Positions 28,975-39,608 of a DNA stretch of 64,000 nt are shown in pieces. How positions within the stretch are numbered: position 1 is the first letter of the stretch; each line of letters begins with the position of its first letter. Under the pieces are notes generated by a model. That model had not been told where the DNA came from. It did not search any database and saw only the letters and a list, made by a program, of their open reading frames with translations. The position numbers were made by a program, and so were the translations under genes. Source of the DNA: Undaria pinnatifida (taxonomy: Eukaryota > Sar > Phaeophyceae > Laminariales > Alariaceae); contig JABAKD010000024.1 in assembly GCA_012845835.1 (NCBI GenBank), forward strand, positions 4,872,109 to 4,936,108. Reading direction: 5' to 3'.

Positions 28975-29300
28975 CCGAGAGGAGGTGGGGGGCGGGTGTA
29001 CTCAGTTTGTGCATGACCGTACTCGTATGACCATAGACCTTCGCATCCCCTCTATGCCGGGACGGAGCATGTCGGTTTTCACCAACCAGGCGGACATTGC
29101 TTGCACCAAGCGCGAAGCGCCGTGAGGTGTTCGGCGAGTCGCATGAAGGGTGAGCTGCACCCTACCAACAAATCGCTTGTGAGGCGGACTTGCGTATGGA
29201 TGGCAGCTTCAATTTGAGTAAGTTTGATTTCCGGTATGGCTACTTACTTCCAGAGACAGCAATGGGAGCACTATGTAATAAATATATATCAAATCATTCC
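28975..29300 (-). repeat. Interspersed repeat, family B copy (inverted)
   Basis: Runs from TACTCAGTTTGTGCATGACC to CCAGAGACAGCAATGGGAGC, partly overlapping in content with its neighbour at 28,560. The two form a close direct pair. Confidence 0.78.
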
Positions 29301-29845
29301 TTGGCGTCATGGACTTTGGTCAGGAGGTTTTTGTCTCGGCCTAAGTATGCGATTCGCGGAACTGGAATTCTCGGTCGAATATGGCTTGGTTCGAGCGCCG
29401 CCTTCGGGGGGCGGCTACAACGCCCCTCGCCCTGCCGCGTCCGTTCCGCACATCGACGTGAACGCGGACGGGTGCCGAGCGAGACGAGCGAGTGTCGAGG
29501 AGGAATTTTGGAAAAATTGTTGAATCTTATTAGCTGCAACGCCTGAATGATTTACAAAATTGGCATCATTTCCAAACGGTACGTGATAATGTTTGGAATT
29601 TTGCGGTGGCATACTCTCGAGCGTTAGTTTCTTTGCTGTACTTTTCTACTAGTTCGTTTGGTTTCTTGCTCGGCATTTTATTGCTTTTGTTTCTGCTCGT
29701 TTTGCCAGCTGGAAATTCAATTTTTTAGTGTGGGTTCACCTAAAACGTGACACAACTTACCGACGATATCCAACAACTTCGTGACACAAACTACCGACGG
29801 CAAGACGTTTCGTGACAAAATAACTCCCAAATCATGATACTTTCA
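29301..29845. other. No gene supported
   Basis: A GC-rich patch (29,395-29,510) gives Arg-rich frames on both strands. From 29,730, AACTTACCGACGATA and CAAACTACCGACGGCA form a small direct repeat. Nothing else was seen. Confidence 0.35.
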
Positions 29846-29847
29846 CG

Positions 29848-30776
29848 TAACAGAATTTCGAGACAAAACCTAGCAGGTAGAGCCGTCTCTTCGGCCTTTG
29901 GCCCTGGCTTTAGCACGGCCGCTGACACTCCAGGCAGCCTCTGCTGTAGGCATGAACGAATGCGGTTGATTCGCAGCGAACTATCCCGCTGTGCTCGCTT
30001 CTAAGTGGCCATTGTCCATGCCCTTTCATGTCACCTCCCTTCTGTTTTGAGCTCGTCGTCGTACGGTTGAGGTACGAGGAAACCCGTACGTACTCGGTGA
30101 GAACAGCAGTATGTACGACGAGCATGAACGCCAACTGACGACATTGGCAAGCACACAACAGTAGGTGTAGCAGCAGTAGCCGAAGGGCGAAACTTCTAGC
30201 ACATAATGCAGCAACTAGTAGCAACCAGAACTACAGCAGATAGCTCAAAGTGCAGTGCGAGTGCCGTTGGCAAGTTTAGTTGTACACGCACCACTCTGTC
30301 TAATATATAACAGAATCTCGAGACAAAACCTAGCAGGTAGAAGAGCCATCTCTTCGGCCTTTGGCCCTGGCTTTAGCACGGCCGCTGACACTCCAGGCAG
30401 CCTCTGCTGTAGGCATGAACGAATGCGGTTGATTCGCAGCGAACTATCCCGCTGTGCTCGCTTCTATGGGGCCATTGTCCATGCCATTTCATGTCACCTT
30501 CTTTCTGTTTTGAGCTCGTCGTCGTACGGTTGAGGTACGAGGAAACCCGTACGTACTCGGTGAGAACAGCAGTATGTACGACGAGCATGAACGCCAACTG
30601 ACGACATTGGCAAACACACAACAGCAGGTGTAGCAGCAGTAGCCGAAGGGCGAAACTTCTAGCACATAATGCAGCAACTAGTAGCAACCAGAACTACAGC
30701 AGATAGCTCAAAGTGCAGTGCGAGTGCCGTTGGCAAGTTTAGTCGTACACGCATCACTCTGTCCAATATATAACAA
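29848..30776 (+). repeat. Direct tandem duplication of about 463 bp
   Basis: 29,848-30,310 and 30,311-30,776 are near-identical (shared words GGCTTTAGCACGGCCGCTGA, CGTACTCGGTGAGAACAGCA and GTGCAGTGCGAGTGCCGTTG). They differ by a handful of substitutions and a short indel. The 104- and 62-residue minus frames occur in both because of the duplication. Confidence 0.95.
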
Positions 30777-32111
30777 CCGTTTATGTCCATATTGATGAAG
30801 AAAAAAAAAAGAAAAAAAAAATACATTTTCTGTAACAGTGATACGTCGTACGAGCGGACGTTCTGGTGTGCTCCTGCCGGGAGACCATCGAGCACACCGC
30901 ATGTTTTACCCAAACAAGAGCCAACAAGAGGCAGGGCAGGGGCCCCCAACACAGAGACACGTGACAACCACGGCCAGCTGTCGATCGCGTAATTGGCCCG
31001 TAGTCCGTGCTTCGGTGGGTGTATCGGAAATCGTTCGTAGTACTACAGCTGTAGACCGTCGAAAGACCACGTGACATGTGACATCCCGTTCTGGTGGCAG
31101 CCTCGCCAGTAGACCCCCCAAAATTTATTTTTCTTTTCTTTTTCTTGGCCCCATGCACCCATTTCCTTTCCTTTCTCTTCTTTGTTCTTTGTTTCTTTTC
31201 TCCAATTGACTTGCGTCTGTTGTGCGTATGCGTAGTGATAGATACTACGTGTGATATATACGTGGTAGTCTTTCTTGGGTGGCAAGCGGTATAGTCGGTT
31301 TTCCCAGGCGCGAGTAATGAGACGTATGCACCGGTATGGACCTGGCACATCGTATACTGACTCCCGATTTCACTTTTATATGTTTCTGGTGGAGGCATGA
31401 ATTGCGTCAGCTGTGATTTATGCGTGTACCACCTTGGGTTGTTTGTGTTTTTCCCTAGGGTATTCCTCTGCTCCAGAGTGACTGGAACCGGTCCTGTGAC
31501 CACGGACTGGATTGTGCGAGTTAATGTGAGAACGACAACAACAACTGAAATATTGCCTGTTTCTTGACCTTTCGGCTGCTTCCTGCAAATTTGGTTTTTC
31601 TGCCAACACGATTTTGAACCTTTTCGCGATTTTTTCTTTTTTGTTGTCTATTAATAGTAAGTTGAACTTCCTACCATTTGCCGCTAATTAGCCGCCTGTG
31701 CATTAGTTGCGGAACGGTCCAGCTTTAGCTTTTCTTTGATTACCACCATTTGTTTTGTAGTTGACGAAGCTTCGGCTGAGATCTGGGCTTGGCTCATAAG
31801 CTCCACACCGCCCAGCACCCCATCGCAGCGCTATAGCTCACAGCAACGAAGCTCCGAGCAGTGCCCTGCGGCTCAGCTCAGCAGCGCACCGCAGCGCAGC
31901 GCTAGCTCAGCAGAGCGAAGCGCTATGGATTGCCGTGCTCTGCCGTCGCGATCGTTCGTTGTTCATGATATCTAAAACTCCGCGTAGGCTGATATTTAGG
32001 TATTTGGCGCTTTATTCTATATCGCGTCAGCCATCGTAATATCATACAATATGGGGGAGGGAATGTAATCTCTATGCAAAGATCCTGTGTTGTTTTAATC
32101 AATTGTCAGCC
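30777..32111. other. No gene supported
   Basis: The minus frame at 30,781-31,503 crosses A/T runs and has no family motif. 31,790-31,930 is rich in AGCTCAGC/GCAGCGC words. Confidence 0.35.
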
Positions 32112-32439
32112 GGCCGCCCCGGTGGTCTAGTGGTTTTACCCTCGAATACTACCAACGTTTGGTTGTCCTTGAGTTCGACACCCACCACGATGAAATTTGA
32201 CTTATTTGCAAAAATGCAATCAAAAAAAGATATCAACTGCTGAGAGCGCCTGCTAGGTACAATTCGACGCGAGTCGACGAGGGAAGAAAATGCTCGATTC
32301 TCCTCGCGGTAAAAAATGAAGGCGCGTGCCGAAGTGGGGAGGGAGGAGGAGGGCCCGCTATGTGACCCCGGATCTGAGTTACTACTGGGAAGGAGCGCGA
32401 GAATGGTGCGGGGATGACAAATGGGATGAAGAAAAAAAA
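32112..32439 (+). mobile_element. tRNA-derived SINE (second subfamily)
   Basis: The head GGCCGCCCCGGTGGTCTAGT contains an A-box-like TGGTCTAGTGG (32,122-32,132). GAGTTCGACAC (32,171-32,181) fits a B box. The body keeps the order of the 38.9-kb SINE (GAGAGCGC, CGAC-rich, AAAATGAAGGCG, G-rich, TGTGACC) and ends in an A run at 32,430-32,438. The anticodon arm is not tRNA-like, so it is not a functional tRNA. Confidence 0.6.
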
Positions 32440-33645
32440 ATGTTGCAAAGAAAGGTATATGATTATTTCTACCAGTAAATAATATGTCAGTCTCTAGGAA
32501 ATACGCACGGCACCATCAGCAGTCGTCATGGTAGAGACGCTCCGGATATTATGTATTGAGGGGACGCGTCCGATTTCGACAACGTGAAAGCACCCACGAA
32601 GCAAAGATAGCAGACACACATATCCCGCCTCCTCGAGAAAAAACAGAGAAGAAGCGCTACGCCAACCTCCCGTACGAGCAAAGCCACCTCCGCACCTATC
32701 TTAGACAACGCCGACGCAACGAGAGATCGCCCTCCTCTTCTTCGTTTTTCTCCTCGCCCGCAACCACGCAGACCAATCAATGCGACAGCCTTTACGTAAC
32801 AAACAAAGCAATCTTCTTCCAAAACCTCGCCGGCTGACATGTCCTCATGTCGACGTTTGATGCAAACCGACTTTGCATCCTGTCGACTTCGAACCTCCAC
32901 TGCCACGGGGACAGCAGTGCAGTCTCTTCATTAATGCCAAGGCTTCTTTTGTTTCGCCTAGAGGCGACGCAGGTTCTCAATAATACTCTTTTCGGTATTT
33001 TTGTTTGATAGACGCCAACTTTTACTTGACGGCGCATTTAACATAGTGTGTTTCGCCTATCCTTGCCTTCTTTGTTGTATAATATTACGTTTTTTTTCTG
33101 TCAAACCATAACTTTCATAATCCCATGTTCGTATTAAACTCTTGGCATTACTTTAAAGTTCAATGCATGCCGAATCGGACAGCTACACCTTAAGTTGTCG
33201 AAGTGCTGCCCTGCCCTACCCGAAGCATGGGCGCCGGCGGATGCCGGCACCCATGCGGAGCCCTTGTATGCAATATATATATATTTAAACTGGGGAGGCT
33301 ATTTAGTTCAAATGTCCACGTCCATCCGAGAGAGACGATATCAAACCGCATTAAGCATTGCCTTTAGGCCAAGGCCAGCAATTACCTCAAGGTAACCGGC
33401 AGTTTTTGTATTTGATAGGATGGCGTTCTGTATTCGGGATGACCATGAAATGAGATGGACAGAGCCCGCCAGCCAGATGTTGTCCGGACCCTGCTGGAAC
33501 TAACAAAGCTGTGTCTCCACTACGTTTTCGGAGCTAAAACAAAATGAGTAGTCACCTCAAGGACTATCTTAATAGACAGACCTGCCAGGGGATCTCCTCT
33601 TGTGTCTCCGCTCAATCACTTCACACTTGGCTCCGTGAAAATTTT
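32440..33645. other. No gene supported
   Basis: Opposing frames at 32,526-32,906 (minus) and 32,556-32,837 (plus) overlap. Neither has a recognised domain or splice partner. Confidence 0.35.
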
Positions 33646-33649
33646 GCAT

Positions 33650-33935
33650 AGGCCAAGGCTTTGATGGGGGGGGGTACCCTCCTTCTCAGTACCGGGTTAG
33701 AAGAGCTACTCGCACGAGTGACGCTATACCTCACGGACAGACAATAACACTTTCGGTTGTTTGGTTTGCGCAGCTTAGCTTACCGTTCCATGTGGCGGAT
33801 TCATATCGCAAAGTTAGCAAACCACAAAAGTTCAAGACCGCAAAGGAACAGGGGGTCGCTCGCGCGAGTGACCCCGATTCACCGCAAGAAAAAGCCCCCC
33901 ATAGGGGCCCTCTTATCGTAGTCTTGGTCTTTAAA
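33650..33935 (+). mobile_element. MITE-like family K copy (decayed ends)
   Basis: Starts near GGCCAAGGCTTTGATGGGGG and ends CTCTTATCGTAGTCTTGGTC; shares GACCGCAAAGGAACAGGGGG with 24,935-25,212. Confidence 0.7.
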
Positions 33936-33980
33936 AAACAAGGATTACCCCAGGTTGGACTTTTTTTTCGATGTCTTGCC

Positions 33981-34046
33981 GCGCCCGTTAGCTCAGCAGG
34001 TAACGCCTTCTGCCCGGCTGAATTCGTTGGAGTTAAACTCGCGTGC
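33981..34046 (+). other. tRNA-like remnant
   Basis: GCGCCCGTTAGCTCAGCAGG is a near-perfect tRNA 5' half with an A box. GGAGTTAAACTC 40 bases later resembles a T arm. The acceptor and anticodon stems do not close properly, so this is probably a tRNA pseudogene or SINE head between two family K copies. Confidence 0.4.
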
Positions 34047-34059
34047 TACGATAGAAAAC

Positions 34060-34326
34060 CGAGGCTACGGTAGGGGGGGTACCCCCATTTTCACTGGTGT
34101 GTTTAAGCCACTCGCACGAGTGGCTCTGTACGCCACAGATGCAGATGGTTTAGGCACTTGTTTCGGCGCAGCTTAGATCACCTTTGCATTGCGAATTAAT
34201 TTCGCCAATGTAAAACGTGAAGCAAACGAAAATTCGCATAGGAACAAAGGGGTTACTCGCGCGAGTGACCCCTGGCTACTGAAATAAAAGGCCCAAAAGG
34301 GGACCCCCCTACCGTAGCCTGGGTCA
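34060..34326 (+). mobile_element. MITE-like family K copy
   Basis: Ends GAGGCTACGGTAGGGGGGGT and CCCCCCTACCGTAGCCTGGG; internal CTCGCACGAGTGGCTCTGTA and CTCGCGCGAGTGACCCC. Confidence 0.78.
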
Positions 34327-34327
34327 G

Positions 34328-34548
34328 AAGTATTAAGGTATACCTCTTTTTGGCTGAAATAGTTTGTATTAAGGTATACCTCTTTTTGGCGGAATTTTTT
34401 TGTGTTCAGGTATACCTCTTTTTGGCGGAAATTGTTAGTATTAAGGTATACCTCTTTTTGGCGGAAATTGTTGGTATTAAGGTATACCTCTTTTTGCCGG
34501 AAATTGTTGGTATTAAGGTATACCTCTTTTTGGCGGAAATTGTTGCCG
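34328..34548 (+). repeat. 36-bp tandem array, about six copies
   Basis: The unit begins GTATTAAGGTATACCTCTTT and continues TTGGCGGAAATTGTTG. It is the left part of family G multiplied. The short ORFs across it are periodic artefacts. Confidence 0.92.
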
Positions 34549-34780
34549 AATGACGGGGCTCCTCAGCCCAAAATTGGCGGAAAAAATGGATTATTTGTTT
34601 TCAACACGATTTCTCGTTGTACACCTAGGCTACTATAGATTTTTTTTATCCGGGATCATAGCAGTTTAATAATATATATTTTTGTCCAAATCAGTTTCTT
34701 GGGTTACGAAAGGTCTTGAGCTCCGGGGGTGAGAGACCTCAGCAAAAAAAGTGGTGCATGTCTATCGTAGCACACGTCGT
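34549..34780 (+). repeat. Family G remainder downstream of the 36-bp array
   Basis: Continues with TGACGGGGCTCCTCAGCCC and TCTTGAGCTCCGGGG and ends TCTATCGTAGCACACG, the usual family G right end. Confidence 0.7.
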
Positions 34781-34869
34781 TATCCCACGGTACGTAGGGG
34801 TTTCATTTTCTAGGGCGTTTTTTTTTCAGCTTCTCAGCTTGCGAAACTACCGATTATAGTATGTAAATT

Positions 34870-35215
34870 TGGCGGTAGCCCGGGGGCCCCGAACTTCCCT
34901 TTAACGAAATCGACGGTTTTGAAACCAGCTTACGGCCGCATCTCCTGAAATCCGGTTTCCATTGAGACCCGGACGTCATCATTCGATAGCCCTTCATGCA
35001 AAACAAGAAAACGTATGGAAACTTTTTGTCAATGGCACCCTTCCTCGTGTCGAGCAGCCGTGAAACGTTCGATAAAATAAAACCGCTTCCTCGTGTCGAG
35101 CAGCCGTGAAACGTCCGATAAAAGAAAACCGCTTCCTCGTGTCGAGCAGCCGTTAAACGTCCGATGAAAGAAAACCGCTGGTTTGGGGAGGGGGGCTATT
35201 GTAGTAAGAATCACT
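34870..35215 (-). mobile_element. MITE-like family A copy with internal triplication
   Basis: Inverted copy (GAAATCGACGGTTTTGAAACC at the left). The word CCTCGTGTCGAGCAGCCGT with the following ACGTCCGAT occurs three times at a spacing of about 59 bases (35,043-35,180). Confidence 0.75.
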
Positions 35216-36084
35216 CTAACAGTATACACCTTTTACGGGACCCGCGTCGTATAGGGATTTTAGCACCAGCTGCTCATAGAAAATGTTGATCGGGTGATGT
35301 ATATTGGGATCATCGTGTTAGGAATGCAGCAAATTCCTAGAATCTAATGCACCCGTACGATAGCGTGGGATGACTCGTTGAAGAAACGGGTTCGGGTTCG
35401 CACCTCATCTCGGACGTCAAATTTTATAGAAGCGCTTACGATTTGAGCCCTGAACCGATGTCTACATCTGGGCCCCCGGGAATCTGGAACGGAGTTTGGG
35501 TAGGCGCGTACGGCCGTACACGAAGATCCGGCAAAACCGATACGTTCCAAACATCCTGCCGTTCCGAAAGCTGGTGAATACTGTACGGGTTTCCCGCTGG
35601 GCGGAACAATTGATACCGGTACGTTATCTACCATGTACCTCCGACCAAGGCTACGTTAGGGCGGGGGGGGGGGGGCATGTTAAGGGGGGCATGTTAAGGG
35701 GGGGTGTTATAAGGTTTAGTTTTGGGTACGCTATTGGTTAACCTTTTGCAAGTGGTCAAACGGACTAATACCCCGCTAATACCTTAACAAATGGCGTCGT
35801 CGGGAGGACCATGGTTTTTTGGGGGGTCATGGGTTCCAATCCCACCATCCACAATACTAAACTTTTGCAGACTTTCCCCATGTCCAACTTGCAAAATACT
35901 CTCTTCGGTATCCCCAGGAAATGAAACCGATTGGACATTAACAGGTCCGGCCGTATATCCGGCCGACCTGCTATCCCGCCGTTTCAGGGAGGGAGAGTGT
36001 TTATGAGGCTAAGTTTGGGTAAGCTATTGGTCAACCTTTTGCAAGTGGTCAAGCGGACTAATACCCCACTAATTCATTAACAGG
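35216..36084. other. No gene supported; local repeats
   Basis: TGGTAACCTTTTGCAAGTGG-like and CGGACTAATACCCC words occur twice (about 35,735-35,775 and 36,025-36,070). A G-rich patch lies at 35,660-35,705. Confidence 0.4.
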
Positions 36085-36195
36085 GGTGTACTCAGTTGTT
36101 GCTTGCCTCAGCCATTTTTGACCATTAACCACGCATTCCTTTCGAGACGGAGCACCGTTCCTACTCCTAATAGAGGCACCTCCAACATTTGGGCG
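36085..36195 (+). repeat. Interspersed repeat, family C copy
   Basis: Inverted relative of 3,868-3,985: GTGTACTCAGTTGTTGCTTG through GGCACCTCCAACATTTGGGC. Confidence 0.7.
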
Positions 36196-36309
36196 CTCAT
36201 TACGCTTCTTCCATATATATACTACTACATAGAAACTGTTTGCTTGTCCTGTCCCCGTCCTGTTTCACCGTCTGCAGCCACCATTTATCTCCTAGGCTAA
36301 CCACGGTAG

Positions 36310-36560
36310 ACTGATTCTACGATAGCCCCCCTCCACGAGCAGCGATTTTCTTTAACGAAGGTGTCACGACTGTTCGGCACGAGGAAGAATGGCACGAAAA
36401 CGTAATCTTCATGTATTTTCCCGTCTGCAAAGGACTATCGAACGAAGACCGTCGGGATGGCGAGGGTCGCCGTATTTTAGTAGATACGGCCGGGAGCTGG
36501 CTTCAAAACCGGCGATTTCGTTAAGGAAAAAATGGGGGGGCTACCGCAGAACGACTCGTG
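36310..36560 (+). mobile_element. MITE-like family A copy
   Basis: From GATTCTACGATAGCCCCCCT to GGGGGGGCTACCGCAGAACG, with CTTCAAAACCGGCGATTTCG. Confidence 0.78.
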
Positions 36561-36574
36561 AATGGTTGTGATAG

Positions 36575-36840
36575 TTTGCAGCCGGCTCGGGGCCATTCGC
36601 GCGAGTGCACCCCCTGCTCCTTGCTGCAGGCTTATAATAAGAGCTTCGTGCTGTTTTAATTATTTCGATGTGAATCCGCACTGGAATTGCTAGCAATAGG
36701 CTGCGCCAAACAAAAAAAAGCGCGTCTGATACGAAAAGTGATTTCGTCAGTGAAAGGTACGGAGTTGCTCGTGCGACTGGCTCGACTCCAGCTTTGACAA
36801 CGGGGGTATTAACCCCCCCCCTCACCCATAGTCTTGGTCC
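36575..36840 (-). mobile_element. MITE-like family K copy (decayed)
   Basis: Shares the GCGCGAGTGCACCCCCTG and AGTTGCTCGTGCGAC blocks and the right end CCCATAGTCTTGGTCC with the other K copies. Confidence 0.55.
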
Positions 36841-36955
36841 TCCTGTAGCTCACAGCAAGTATCATCATCACACGAGTGTTTTTTTTCTTGCGAAGGGTGC
36901 GATGCTGTTTGTTGTTGAATCCTGCGGGGGGGGGGGGAAGAGAAAACCAGGTAGC

Positions 36956-37046
<91 letters not shown>

Positions 37047-37074
37047 GCTGTTGTTGTTGTTGTTGTTGTTGCTG
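36956..37074. repeat. GTT trinucleotide array (about 40 units)
   Basis: Nearly perfect TTG/GTT repeat with two GCT interruptions near the right end. Poly-Cys, poly-Val, poly-Leu and poly-Thr frames across it are artefacts. Confidence 0.98.
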
Positions 37075-37364
37075 TTCTCTTCACATCAAACCGCTCTTTC
37101 CACCCAACGACCTCAGCACACCCAGAGTCCGTTGTCGATTCTTCATCCTAGAGAGCTACAAATTATGCGGTCACAGACGACTGTGAAACAGAGTAAACCA
37201 ACCAGCTCGCAATTCATCAAGAAAAAAAGTGAGAGTGAAGTGCGCTAGCGTGTACCGGGTACGAGAACACAACAAAAACAATTCAGACCAGCAAAAAAAA
37301 AGACAAAAAGGAAAAAAAGCCTAAAAGAAAAAAAAGGAAACCAGGTGCTGTACTGCATCAAATT

Positions 37365-37740
37365 GTTGACGCATGCTACGACAGAGGTGCGCGTATTATT
37401 GTTATTATTGTTTTTTTTTATGCGTGTTACGATGGAGGTATAGCAATTTTCGTCGTAAATTGTATTAAGGTATACCTCTTTCTGGCGAAAACGTTTTATG
37501 AATGACGGGGCTCCTTAACCCAAAATCGTCGTAAAATGTATTAAGGTGTACCTTTTTCTGGCGAAAACGTGTTCTGAATGACGGGGCTCCTTAACCCAAA
37601 ATCGTCGGGAAAAAAAATGGTCATTTTTTGTTCTTCTGCATGGTTCTCATCGTGTACCTAGGTAGGCCATGTGGGATTTTTTTTCGTCCGCGGCAGCAGC
37701 TTTGTTTTTCTCCTGATCAGTTTTGGGAGAGGTATTAACC
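37365..37740 (+). repeat. Family G copy with two internal core units
   Basis: Begins ACGCATGCTACGACAGAGGT. The roughly 80-bp core (ATTAAGGTATACCTC through CTCCTTAACCCAAAATCGTC) is present twice. Confidence 0.75.
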
Positions 37741-37824
37741 CGTTTAGAGCTCCCAAACCCCTCTCTATACTAATTCCAAGTAGTTTTGTCCCCGAAAACG
37801 GGTTTCCAGTTGTAAAAGTGTTAA
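37735..37824 (+). mobile_element. Family M: TTAA-flanked mini-element, third copy
   Basis: TTAA at 37,735-37,738 and 37,821-37,824; ends CCCGTTTAGAGC and GTTGTAAAAGTG. It lies in family G sequence at the position where intact copies read GGTCTTAAGCTCC. Confidence 0.75.
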
Positions 37825-38199
37825 GCTACCAAAAACCCAGAAAACAAAGTGAGGCTCTCCACGCGAGAAGCACTCTAAAAATAAAAGTACTATTATTAAT
37901 ACCGAACGAACGATCCTCCGGCCCCTAGTGATATCAACAGTAGGTGTATACACGTGAAACAAATCGCAAAACAAAACCAAGAACCAAAAAAACAAACGAA
38001 TGAATTCCGACCGATTTCGGGGTTTAAAGTGGAGCCCCACGCGTCGTTCAGAAAAAGTTGTATCATGATGAAAAAAAAAAAGAAGGCGCCACGTATGCCT
38101 CTCTTACCATCGTAGCATCCGTCGGCTTCCTTGTTCGCTTTTTTCCCCTCGGGTTTTCTCATGTCTGGGACACACGCCATTATTACAATCGTAGGCGCA

Positions 38200-38600
38200 T
38201 GCTACGATAGAGGTATATGGTATACCCGTTTTTGGCTGAAAACTTTTCTGAATGACGGGGTTCCTTAACCCAAAATCGTCGGAAATGCGCCATATTAAGG
38301 TATACCTTTTTTTGGTTATTTTGTTTTCTGAATGACGGGGCTCCTTAACCCCAAATCGTCGGAAATGCGCCATATTAAGGTATACCTTTTTTTGGTTATT
38401 TTGTTTTCTGAATGACGGGGCTCCTTAACCCAAAATCGTCGGAAATGCGCCATATTAAGGTATACCTTTTTTTGGTTATTTTGTTTTCTGAATGACGGGG
38501 CTCCTTAACCCAAAATCGTCGGAAATGCGCCATATTAAGGTATACCTTTTTTTGGTTATTTTGTTTTCTGAATGACGGGGCTCCTTAACCCAAAATCGTC
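38200..38600 (+). repeat. 80-bp tandem array (family G core), about five copies
   Basis: TATTAAGGTATACCTTTTTTT, then CTGAATGACGGGGCTCCTTA, then CAAAATCGTCGGAAATGCGC repeats at a strict 80-base period with almost no differences. A family G left end (GCATGCTACGATAGAGGTAT, about 38,189) precedes it and AGTACCTAGG-type sequence follows. Confidence 0.95.
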
Positions 38601-38929
38601 AAAAAATTCTTCTTTTTTTTTGGCACATTTTTTTTTTTCTTCGTTTTTTCAAGTACCTAGGCTGTAATATGGGATCCTCCCATCATTGGGTTTTCACTTA
38701 CTTTTCGTTTCTTCTCGGAAGTTAGTTTCGGTTGGGGAGGGGAATTGAGCTCGTTTGAGTTTTTTGGAGCAACAGAAAAGAATGGGTGAACCTATTGTCA
38801 TCATCGTGGCTATGGTCAGTAGCGCGGCAAAGGGGCGCCATTTTTTACCAATACTACTCTTCACTTGAAGAGCTCTCGACCTCGCCCAAAAACGTATTTC
38901 AGTAAATCGGAAGAGCAAACCGATAACCA

Positions 38930-39252
38930 AACTTTTTTTGTTTTTTGTTTTCACACTTCTACATTCAGCTTCTGGACAAGATATGGTCACACAGGTAGGT
39001 GTCGTCCCTTCCCCCCCCACCCCGGTTCTCGCCTTCAACTTTTATCGCGCATAGGGTTAAGCAATCCCACTGCTCGTCGATTTTTCATCGAGTGTTGCTA
39101 ACTCACGCTCTCGCGCTTTCCACAAGTCAACTTGTGCACAAGAAAAAGTCCCTGCGAACTTATACGAGTATGCACTCGGTGGGGCTCGAACTCACGAAAA
39201 AACTGATCTATATCAGGCTCGAGGATATTCTGATACGCCACCGGGGCGACCG
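38930..39252 (-). mobile_element. tRNA-headed SINE, uninterrupted copy
   Basis: Inverted. Head GTCGCCCCGGTGGCGTATC, B box within GTGAGTTCGAGCCCCACCG, body through GAGTTAGCAACACTCGATG, then a tail AAAACAAAAAACAAAAAAAG. It preserves the site that the LTR element hit at 17,901. Confidence 0.7.
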
Positions 39253-39338
39253 GCAATACCTATGGCCTCCTAGGTACACTATTTTTATTTTGAGAATCGA
39301 TAGCGAGATTCGGACAATTTTTTTTGTGCTAACGAGGG

Positions 39339-39608
39339 TGTAAAGTTACAGGGGGGGGACACAGAGTGCCCCCTGCAGGTCTGCCAATTGAGCAGGTTCT
39401 CGGAGAGTACTCACTTTCGTTTCCTTCGTAGAGACGTAGCTTTATTCGAGTCCACCAGAGCCCCGGATAGCTTCTGAGATCGGAGGCGCGTGCCTCCGAT
39501 CTGAATCTAACTTTCCCGAATATAAAACGCTAACCGTATCATACGAAACCCAACCAAATTATCTCAAATTCGAATAAATTACAGGCCTTTCGAGGCCGTG
39601 TCTTAACA
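39339..39608 (-). repeat. 3' LTR of the Ty3/gypsy-type element
   Basis: 270 bp, TGTAAAGTTA at the left and TCTTAACA at the right on the plus strand. Confidence 0.88.

Noticed and set aside
33981..34046. Functional tRNA gene
   Set aside because: The D-arm/A-box half is good but the acceptor and anticodon stems do not pair; better read as a remnant.
36794..37248. Poly-Cys, poly-Val, poly-Leu and poly-Thr frames
   Set aside because: Translations of the GTT trinucleotide array.
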